Source: Mesorhizobium sp. NZP2077 (GTDB lineage Bacteria > Pseudomonadota > Alphaproteobacteria > Rhizobiales > Rhizobiaceae). Taken from it: a DNA stretch of 64,000 bases. A program made the translations under genes and the position numbers. Below, in pieces: positions 57,469-64,000 of the stretch. Each line of letters begins with the position of its first letter. Within the stretch, counting starts at the first letter, position 1. The notes beneath the pieces are model-generated. The model saw only the letters and a list, made by a program, of their open reading frames with translations. It ran no database searches and was not told the origin of the DNA. The stretch lies in assembly GCF_013170805.1 (NCBI RefSeq), contig NZ_CP051293.1:4222001-4286000 (forward strand), given 5' to 3'.

Positions 57469-58354
57469 GACAGCTTCTGCTGGTCTTGATCTCCCGCCTG
57501 ATGCCAGGGTCGGCATCATCGCCGGCGGCGGCAGTCTTCCGGTCGAAGTCGCGGCCGGCTCGGCCGGGCAGGGTTATGCGCCCTTCATCATCCTCATGGA
57601 AGGCGAAGCCGACCGTCTGCCGGAATTGTGCCTGTATGAGCATGAGACCCTTGCCTTGGAGGCAATCGGCTCGCTTGTTCCCCTCCTCAAACGCCACCGG
57701 GTTACCCATCTGGTGCTCGCCGGCGAAATCAAGCGCCGGCCAAGGCTGACGCGTCTTCGCCCCTGTTTGAGCCTGCTCGCGGTCATACCGGTTGTCGTCA
57801 TGGCACTCGCACGCGGCGATGACGGCCTGCTCAAGGTCGTAGCGCGAGCCTTGGAGGCGCGTGGAATAAAGGTCGTAGGGGCCCACGAAATCGTTCCGAC
57901 CCTTGCTGCTGCCGAAGGCGTGTTGACGAAAGCAGCGCCTAGGGATTCGGATCGGCGCGACATCGAAGCCGGACTCGCTGCGGCGAAGGCCATCGGGGCG
58001 CTGGATATCGGCCAGGCAGCTATAGCGGTGGGCGGCCGCGTCATCGCGCTGGAAGGCATCGAGGGGACTGCAGGATTGCTCGACCGCGCAAAACTGTTGC
58101 GAGGCCACGGCCGTATCGCAGGCAAGACCCGCGGCGTGCTGGTCAAATGCGCCAAGCCCGGTCAGGAACTGCGCGCGGACCTTCCGTCCATAGGACCGCA
58201 GACGGTGGAATCGGCGCATGCGGCCGGGCTCGCCGGCATTGCCGTCGAAGCGGGACGCTCGCTGATCCTTGAAGGTCCAACAACCCTGGCGCGCGCCAAT
58301 GAGCTTGGTCTGTTCATCGTCGGCCTGGCCGCGGCGGAGCCTGCGTATGGCTGA
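57455..58354 (+). CDS. lpxI: UDP-2,3-diacylglucosamine pyrophosphatase LpxI
   Basis: Hydrolyses UDP-2,3-diacylglucosamine to lipid X, replacing LpxH, as usual in Alphaproteobacteria. 299 aa. RVGIIAGGGSLPVEVA at the N-terminus, then THLVLAGEIKRRPRLTRLRP, and the C-terminal catalytic domain with KTRGVLVKCAKPGQELRADL, PSIGPQTVESAHAAGLAGIA and EAGRSLILE. The start is one of two adjacent ATG codons (57455 or 57458) inside the lpxA end. Confidence 0.93.
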   Translation: MMKTETASAGLDLPPDARVGIIAGGGSLPVEVAAGSAGQGYAPFIILMEGEADRLPELCLYEHETLALEAIGSLVPLLKRHRVTHLVLAGEIKRRPRLTRLRPCLSLLAVIPVVVMALARGDDGLLKVVARALEARGIKVVGAHEIVPTLAAAEGVLTKAAPRDSDRRDIEAGLAAAKAIGALDIGQAAIAVGGRVIALEGIEGTAGLLDRAKLLRGHGRIAGKTRGVLVKCAKPGQELRADLPSIGPQTVESAHAAGLAGIAVEAGRSLILEGPTTLARANELGLFIVGLAAAEPAYG

Positions 58355-59519
58355 CAAAGCGCTGAAAATCGCGATCGTTGCCGGTGAAGAATCAGGCGAT
58401 CTGCTTGGCGCCGACATCGTGCGTTCACTCCGCCAGGCAACCGGCCGCGAGGTGCGGCTCGTCGGCCTCGGCGGCCGGCATCTTGGGGAATTGGGCCTGG
58501 TGTCGCCCTTTGATGCCGGCGAGATCGCGCTGATGGGTTTCAGCGCCGTCCTGCGCGATCTGCCGCGCCTTTTCAGGCGGATCGGCCAGCTGGCCAAAAC
58601 CATCGCTGAGGAAAAGCCGGATTGCCTGGTCACCATCGACAGCCCGGACTTCTCCTTGCGCGTCGCCAAGAAGGTGCGTGCGGCCAATCCGTCGATACCG
58701 ATCATCCACTATGTCTGCCCCAGCGTCTGGGCCTGGCGGCCGGGCAGGGCGCTGGCGATGAAGCCCTATGTCGACCATCTCCTTTGCATCCTGCCGTTCG
58801 AGGTGAAGGAACTCGAGCGGCTGGGCGGCCCGCCCGGCACCTATGTCGGGCATCGCCTGACGCATGATGCGGGTGTGCTTGCTGCCGGGAAGGCGCAGGA
58901 TCTGCCGCGCGATCTTGCCCAGGACCGCATCAAGACATTGCTTGTCCTGCCCGGCTCGCGGCGCAGCGAGGTGCGGCGGCTCGTCGATACGTTCGGAGAG
59001 ACCGTGTCGATGCTGCGCGCGCGCGGGCATCGTCTGCGGCTGTTGCTGCCGACGGTTCCGCATGTCGCCGACCTCGTCAAATCCTCGGTCAACCGTTGGG
59101 ATGAAAAACCCGAGATTATCGTTGATCCCCAACGCAAATGGCAGGCTTTCGGCAAGGCCGATGCCGCGCTGATCGCGTCGGGAACCGTGTCGCTGGAACT
59201 GGCGTTGGCCGGCGTGCCGATGGTCTCGTGCTACAGGCTCGATCCCATCGCACGTGCCGTTGCGCCATATTTCGTTTCCGTCTGGTCGGCGCTGCTGCCC
59301 AACCTGATCTCGGATCGCGCTTTGATCCCGGAGTTCTACAACGAGTACGTCAAGCCGAACAATCTGGCGCGCCAGTTGGAAGCGCTGTTCGCCGACACCG
59401 GCATGCGCGCCTGGCAGAAAGACGGGTTTGCCGAGATCGCGCGGCGCATGGCGACGGACAAACCGTCGGGCGAGATCGCGGCGGGCATTGTGCTTCGACA
59501 TATAAAAAAGGCGCCCTGA
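58347..59519 (+). CDS. lpxB: Lipid-A-disaccharide synthase
   Basis: GT19 enzyme joining lipid X and UDP-diacylglucosamine. 390 aa. IAIVAGEESGDLLGADIVRS, HYVCPSVWAWRPGRA, LLVLPGSRRSEVRRL and ALIASGTVSLELALAGVPMV are family motifs. Overlaps lpxI by eight bases; its stop lies within the terminator hairpin. Confidence 0.95.
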   Translation: MADKALKIAIVAGEESGDLLGADIVRSLRQATGREVRLVGLGGRHLGELGLVSPFDAGEIALMGFSAVLRDLPRLFRRIGQLAKTIAEEKPDCLVTIDSPDFSLRVAKKVRAANPSIPIIHYVCPSVWAWRPGRALAMKPYVDHLLCILPFEVKELERLGGPPGTYVGHRLTHDAGVLAAGKAQDLPRDLAQDRIKTLLVLPGSRRSEVRRLVDTFGETVSMLRARGHRLRLLLPTVPHVADLVKSSVNRWDEKPEIIVDPQRKWQAFGKADAALIASGTVSLELALAGVPMVSCYRLDPIARAVAPYFVSVWSALLPNLISDRALIPEFYNEYVKPNNLARQLEALFADTGMRAWQKDGFAEIARRMATDKPSGEIAAGIVLRHIKKAP

Positions 59520-59533
59520 AAGGCGCCTTTTTT
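59504..59533. terminator. Bidirectional terminator between lpxB and gltA
   Basis: A6-GGCGCC, a six-base loop, and GGCGCC-T6 form a symmetric hairpin able to stop transcription from both sides. It spans the last codons of lpxB and sits 19 bases from the end of gltA. Confidence 0.9.
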
Positions 59534-59551
59534 AGGTCATGACAGCTTTGA

Positions 59552-60880
59552 TCAGCGCTTGGCGATCGGCACGTAGTCACGCTCGGGAGCACCGGTGTAG
59601 AGCTGGCGCGGGCGGCCGATCTTCTGGCGCGGATCCTCGATCATCTCCTTCCACTGCGCGATCCAGCCGACGGTGCGGGCGACCGCGAACAGCACGGTGA
59701 ACATGGTGGTGGGGAAGCCCAACGCCTTCAGCGTGATGCCGGAGTAGAAGTCGACATTCGGATAGAGCTTCTTCTCGATGAAATAGGGATCGGTCAGCGC
59801 GATCTTTTCCAGCTCCATCGCGATGTCGAGCAACGGATCGTCCTTGATGCCGAGCTCGCCCAGCACCTCGTGCGCCGTCTTCTGCATGATTTTCGCACGC
59901 GGATCGTAGTTCTTATAGACGCGGTGGCCAAAGCCCATCAGCCGGAACGGATCGTTCTTATCCTTGGCGCGGGCGATGAACTCCGGGATGTGATCGACAT
60001 GGCCGATCTCGCCCAGCATGTTGAGCGCGGCTTCATTGGCGCCGCCATGGGCCGGGCCCCACAGGCAAGCGATGCCGGCGGCGATGCAGGCGAACGGGTT
60101 GGCGCCCGAGGAGCCGGCGAGACGAACCGTTGAGGTCGAGGCGTTCTGCTCGTGATCGGCATGCAGGATGAAGATGCGCTCCATGGCGCGCGCCAGCACC
60201 GGGTTGATCTTGTACTCCTCGCACGGCACGGCAAAGCACATATGCAGGAAGTTTGCCGCGAAACCGAGATCGTTCTTGGGGTAAATGAAGGGCTGGCCGA
60301 TGTGGTACTTGTAGGCCATGGCCGCGATCGTCGGCATCTTGGCGATCAGCCGCATGGAAGCAACCATGCGCTGGTAAGGATCGGAAATGTCGGTGGAGTC
60401 GTGATAGAAGGCCGATAGCGCGCCGACCACGCCGCACATCACCGCCATCGGGTGCGCATCGCGGCGGAAGCCGGTGAAGAACCGCGACATCTGCTCGTGC
60501 ACCATTGTGTGGCGCGTCACGCGATAGTCGAAGTCGTCCTTCTGCGCCTTGGTCGGCAGTTCGCCATAGAGCAGGAGATAGCAGACTTCCAGGAAGTCGC
60601 CATGTTCGGCCAGCTGGTCGATCGGATAGCCGCGGTGGAGAAGAATACCGGCATCGCCGTCGATGAAGGTGATTTCGGACTCGCAGCTTGCGGTCGAGGT
60701 GAAGCCGGGATCGTAGGTGAAGGCGCCGGTCGTGCTGTAGAGCGAGGCGATGTCGATGACGTCGGGTCCAACGGAGCCGCTTCGCACCTTGAATTCATGG
60801 GTCTTGCCGGCGAATTCAAGCGTTGCGATAGCCTCTTGGTTCGCGCCGCCCACATCCAGTTTCTTCGCAGCTTCGGTCAT
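59552..60880 (-). CDS. gltA: Citrate synthase
   Basis: Condenses acetyl-CoA and oxaloacetate. 442 aa, hexameric Gram-negative type with an N-terminal beta domain ([20 protein letters not shown]). Catalytic His in [20 protein letters not shown], His in [16 protein letters not shown], and Asp in [14 protein letters not shown]. Start ATG at 60880 with AAGGAG seven bases upstream. The 183 bases up to gltX hold its promoter, not resolved here. Confidence 0.96.
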   Translation of the reverse strand: MTEAAKKLDVGGANQEAIATLEFAGKTHEFKVRSGSVGPDVIDIASLYSTTGAFTYDPGFTSTASCESEITFIDGDAGILLHRGYPIDQLAEHGDFLEVCYLLLYGELPTKAQKDDFDYRVTRHTMVHEQMSRFFTGFRRDAHPMAVMCGVVGALSAFYHDSTDISDPYQRMVASMRLIAKMPTIAAMAYKYHIGQPFIYPKNDLGFAANFLHMCFAVPCEEYKINPVLARAMERIFILHADHEQNASTSTVRLAGSSGANPFACIAAGIACLWGPAHGGANEAALNMLGEIGHVDHIPEFIARAKDKNDPFRLMGFGHRVYKNYDPRAKIMQKTAHEVLGELGIKDDPLLDIAMELEKIALTDPYFIEKKLYPNVDFYSGITLKALGFPTTMFTVLFAVARTVGWIAQWKEMIEDPRQKIGRPRQLYTGAPERDYVPIAKR

Positions 60881-61063
60881 TGCAAACTCCTTCTTGTTTC
60901 CTCATGCCGGCAAAGGCAAATTCTGCAGAGCGACACGTCGAAATCACCGCAATGCGCGCATTCGCCACCGCATTTTAGGAGGTGCGTGCCAGATTGGGCC
61001 AGAGCCTAATGTTGCACTGCGAAACGCGCCTTTCAATGCCAATCTTCTTGGGCCAGTTTGCTC

Positions 61064-62488
61064 CTAATCGATTTGATCCGCTATGCGCGCCAGGCTTTCC
61101 TCGCGCCCAAGCACGGCAAGCACGTCGAATACGCCCGGCGAGGTGCTTTTGCCGGTCAGCGCGGCCCGCAACGGCTGGGCCACTGCGCCAAGCTTGTGGC
61201 CTCCCGCCAGCGCATAGTCGCGGATCGCGGCTTCTGCCGCGGCAGCCGTCCAGCCATTTGCAAGCGCGTTCAAAGCTTGGTGAGCGCCACGCAGGATCTT
61301 GCGGGCATCGTCATTGAGCAGGAGTGCCGCCTTGTCGTCGATCGGGAGAGGGCGCGTGGCAAACAGGAAAGCGGCGCCGTCGACAAGCTCGACCAGCGTC
61401 TTGGCGCGCTCCTTCAGGCCCGGAAGGGCTGCCAGCAACTGCGCCTTGCTCCTGTCGTCGAGGCGCGCGGCGATCGCCGGGCCACCCTTGAGGTAGGGCA
61501 AGGTGGCGATGAAGATGTCGAACAGTTCGGCATCGGCCATGCGGCGCATATGCGCGCCGTTGATCGCCTCCAGCTTGGCGAAGTCGAAGCGGGCCGCGCC
61601 CTTGTTGACGTCGCCGATGTCGAACCAGGAGATCATGTCCTTGATCGACATTATCTCGTCATCGCCATGGCTCCAGCCGAGGCGCGCCAGATAGTTGAGC
61701 AATGCCTCCGGCAGGTAGCCCATGGCGCGATAGGCCTCGACGCCGAGCGCGCCATGGCGCTTCGACAGCTTGGCACCGTCGGCGCCATGGATCAGCGGGA
61801 TGTGCGACATCGACGGCACATCCCAGCCCATGGCGTTGTAGATCACGGTCTGGCGGGCGGCGTTGGTCAGGTGGTCGTCGCCGCGGATGATGTGGGTGAC
61901 ACCCATGTCGTGGTCGTCGACGACGACGGCATGCATGTAGGTCGGGTTGCCGTCCGAACGCAGGATGATGAAATCGTCGAGATCCTTGTTGGGGAAGCGT
62001 ACCTCGCCCTGGACGCGATCGTGCACGACCGTTTCGCCTTCGGTGGGCGCCTTGACGCGGATGGCGCCCTTGACGCCGGGCGGTGCCTCGGATGGATCGC
62101 GATCGCGCCACTGGCCGTTGTAACGCGGCGGCAGACCCTTGGCTCGGGCCGCCTCGCGTATGGCCTCCAACTCGGCAGGCGTCTCGTAGCTGTAGTAGGC
62201 CTTGCCCAGGCGCACGAGTTCCTCGGCGACCTCGCGGTGGCGCGGGGCGCGCTCGAACTGCGATATGGCCTCCCCGTCCCAGGTGAGCCCAAGCCAGGTC
62301 AGCCCGTCCAGAATGGCCTGGGTAGCCGCCTCGTTGAAGCGTTCGCGGTCGGTATCCTCGATGCGCAGCACCATCGTGCCGCCGGTGTGCTTGGCGTACA
62401 GCCAGTTGAACAGCGCCGTGCGCGCGCCGCCGATGTGCAGATAGCCGGTGGGCGAGGGAGCAAAACGGGTGACGACCTTGTCGGACAT
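61064..62488 (-). CDS. gltX: Glutamyl-tRNA synthetase
   Basis: 474 aa class I synthetase. [20 protein letters not shown] (HIGH motif at 18-21) and [20 protein letters not shown] (KMSKS equivalent at 240-244). With GatCAB present, it is expected to charge tRNA-Gln with Glu as well, for later amidation. A longer frame extends to 62560, but MSDKVVTRF at 62488 is the family start. Divergent from comEC. Confidence 0.95.
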   Translation of the reverse strand: MSDKVVTRFAPSPTGYLHIGGARTALFNWLYAKHTGGTMVLRIEDTDRERFNEAATQAILDGLTWLGLTWDGEAISQFERAPRHREVAEELVRLGKAYYSYETPAELEAIREAARAKGLPPRYNGQWRDRDPSEAPPGVKGAIRVKAPTEGETVVHDRVQGEVRFPNKDLDDFIILRSDGNPTYMHAVVVDDHDMGVTHIIRGDDHLTNAARQTVIYNAMGWDVPSMSHIPLIHGADGAKLSKRHGALGVEAYRAMGYLPEALLNYLARLGWSHGDDEIMSIKDMISWFDIGDVNKGAARFDFAKLEAINGAHMRRMADAELFDIFIATLPYLKGGPAIAARLDDRSKAQLLAALPGLKERAKTLVELVDGAAFLFATRPLPIDDKAALLLNDDARKILRGAHQALNALANGWTAAAAEAAIRDYALAGGHKLGAVAQPLRAALTGKSTSPGVFDVLAVLGREESLARIADQID

Positions 62489-62590
62489 GGAACTCTCGGA
62501 AACCATCTGAAGCGGGGTGCGGCTGCGCGGACTTTCGCGCGTTGCGCGTTCATGTAGCATAGGGCGTCAGGGGTGCAAGGGGCAGACCCG

Positions 62591-64000
62591 ATGGCTAGAC
62601 GAGGCCGGGGCTTGGATCAGGGCGAGGACGCTGTTGCCGGCGTCAGCGAACGATCCCTGTTTGCGACGCCTCTGGCGACCCCACCGCCGCCGTCGCCACT
62701 TGTGCCGGGCTCCAGTAAGCCAGCTTTGCCGGCGAATGTTCCAGCGCCAACTCCGCCCATCGAAACAGGCAGGATTGTGCGTGTGCGCCGGCAACTGGGC
62801 CGGATTTCACTGCCTCGTCTGCGCCACAGCGTGGCCATCGCGGCGGAGCTGGAGCTTGACCGGGGCATCGCCTTCTTGCTGGTGCCGGTGTGTCTGGCCG
62901 CCGGGGCGATCGGCTATTATTCGCTGGCAGTGGAGCCTGATTTCGCAAAGCCTGTCGCGGTCGTCGTGCTGGTGGCGAACTGCGCGCTTGTTTCGCGCTC
63001 CTGGCCGAAAACCCATCTGGGCTTCATGGCGGCATTGTTGTGCGCGCTTGGCCTGCTCGCCGCCAAGGTCGAGACATGGCGAGTAGGCACGCAGATGCTG
63101 GGCTCGGAAATCTCGACGCAACTGACCGGCCGCGTCGTCTCACTGGAGCAGATGGAGACTGGCCGCATCCGTCTGACCATCGACGTGACCTCGACCGCTC
63201 GCCCGAAACTGCGCTATGCGCCGGAAAGGGTCCGGCTTTCGGCGCGAAGCATCCCGGCGGAAATGACTGCCGGCTCCCTGGTCACCGGCTACGCCAAACT
63301 GTTGCCGCCGACTGGCCCGGTGCGGCCGGACAGCTATGATTTCTCCTTCGACAGCTATTTCGCCGGCATCGGCGGCAGCGGGTTCTTCCTCGGCAATCCA
63401 ACAGTCGTCTCCGCTGATGACGGTGAGATGCCGCTGTCGGCCCGCCTTTCCTCCGGGATAGAAAATGCCCGTGAAGCCATCGCCGACCACATCAGGGCCA
63501 CGGTCGGCGGTGCTGAAGGTGAGATCGCGGCAGCGCTCATTGTTGGTGTCCGAGCGGGCATCCCCGACGAAATCAACGAAGCGATGCGGCGCACCGGCAT
63601 CTATCACATCATCTCGATTTCCGGGCTGCATATGGCGCTGGTCGCCGGCACCATCATGGGTCTGCTGCGCGGCGCCTTCGCGCTGTTTCCGGATTTTTCC
63701 GCGCGGCGGCCGGTGAAGAAATACGCGGCTGCCGCGGCACTTGTCTCGATCGCCGCCTATCTCGTCATTTCCGGCGTCGTCGTTGCCGCCGAGCGCAGCT
63801 TCATCATGCTGGCGGTGATGCTGATTGCCGTCCTGTTCGATCGCGCGGCGCTGACCATGCGCAATCTGGCGATCTCGGCGATCGCCGTCATCGTGGTTTC
63901 GCCGCATGAGGTGGTCGGCCCGAGCTTCCAGATGTCGTTTGCCGCAACGGCCGCACTGGTCGGCGCCTACGCCGGCTGGGCGGATCACCGTGCGGGAAAG
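62591..64000 (+). CDS. comEC: ComEC/Rec2-family DNA-uptake channel, 5' part
   Basis: Open from ATG at 62591 (AAGGGGC upstream) to the window edge, 470 codons. A Pro-rich N-terminus (PLATPPPPSPLVPGSSKPAL) precedes membrane helices; then YDFSFDSYFAGIGGSGFFLG (DUF4131/OB region) and the Competence domain TGIYHIISISGLHMALVAGT with VVAAERSFIMLAVMLIAVLF and SPHEVVGPSFQMSFAATAAL. It would move single-stranded DNA across the inner membrane. Ordinary in rhizobia even though competence is rarely seen. The metallo-hydrolase C-terminal part is outside the window. Confidence 0.9.
   Translation, partial: MARRGRGLDQGEDAVAGVSERSLFATPLATPPPPSPLVPGSSKPALPANVPAPTPPIETGRIVRVRRQLGRISLPRLRHSVAIAAELELDRGIAFLLVPVCLAAGAIGYYSLAVEPDFAKPVAVVVLVANCALVSRSWPKTHLGFMAALLCALGLLAAKVETWRVGTQMLGSEISTQLTGRVVSLEQMETGRIRLTIDVTSTARPKLRYAPERVRLSARSIPAEMTAGSLVTGYAKLLPPTGPVRPDSYDFSFDSYFAGIGGSGFFLGNPTVVSADDGEMPLSARLSSGIENAREAIADHIRATVGGAEGEIAAALIVGVRAGIPDEINEAMRRTGIYHIISISGLHMALVAGTIMGLLRGAFALFPDFSARRPVKKYAAAAALVSIAAYLVISGVVVAAERSFIMLAVMLIAVLFDRAALTMRNLAISAIAVIVVSPHEVVGPSFQMSFAATAALVGAYAGWADHRAGK

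Noticed and set aside
57428..58705. 425-codon minus-strand frame
   Set aside because: Antisense to lpxI and lpxB.
61058..62557. 499-codon plus-strand frame
   Set aside because: Antisense to gltX, which has both synthetase signature motifs.
1..64000. CRISPR array, tRNA or rRNA genes, integrase or att site
   Set aside because: No regularly spaced repeats, no cloverleaf-forming sequence and no recombinase gene other than the IS transposases were found on reading both strands by eye; a dedicated tRNA scan could still find one.

Overview
The window reads as a chromosomal segment of an alphaproteobacterium of the order Hyphomicrobiales, most likely Mesorhizobium or a close relative. The basis is the high GC content, the gene order rpsB-tsf ... 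pyrH-frr-uppS-cdsA-rseP-bamA-lpxD-fabZ-lpxA-lpxI-lpxB-gltA-gltX, the use of LpxI instead of LpxH, the ClpS-ClpA pair, EipB and a phasin, and protein sequences typical of rhizobia. No tRNA, rRNA or CRISPR array was recognised.

Region 1 (1-7.4 kb) is mobile DNA. It begins with the end of an IS5-family element. An IS630-family element follows, flanked by two almost identical IS110-family elements in opposite orientation (1545-bp arms differing at one base). An IS701-family element with a CTAG target duplication comes next and has cut off the 3' end of a hypothetical gene. The detailed ends suggest that each IS110 copy entered one terminal inverted repeat of the same IS630 element. After the ISs lie a hypothetical gene, a DUF4145 gene and a gene-poor 600 bp with two possible small genes.

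Region 2 (8.0-15.6 kb) holds a Tat-exported beta-carbonic anhydrase, a hypothetical protein, and a co-directional carbohydrate block: a GT4 glycosyltransferase, a debranching-enzyme-like glucosidase, a membrane-anchored trehalose-6-phosphate synthase and trehalose-6-phosphate phosphatase. It ends in a truncated gene that abuts dprA, probably a rearrangement boundary.

Region 3 (15.6-43.9 kb) is ordinary chromosomal DNA: dprA-plsY-pyrC'-pyrB, an AidB-like flavoprotein, ruvX, gatC/GNAT/gatA, sdaA, a DD-carboxypeptidase, a phasin, clpS-clpA, and several small conserved families. PyrC' has lost its metal ligands and is probably a structural partner of the aspartate transcarbamoylase PyrB.

Region 4 (43.9-64 kb) is the translation, envelope and lipid A superoperon. 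rpsB and tsf are followed by a scar (a LysR gene and a SnoaL-like gene that have both lost their 5' ends), an aldo/keto reductase, then pyrH-frr-uppS-cdsA-rseP (translation recycling, lipid carrier and phospholipid precursors, regulated proteolysis), bamA (outer-membrane assembly) and lpxD-fabZ-lpxA-lpxI-lpxB (lipid A). gltA and gltX lie on the opposite strand, and comEC runs off the right edge.
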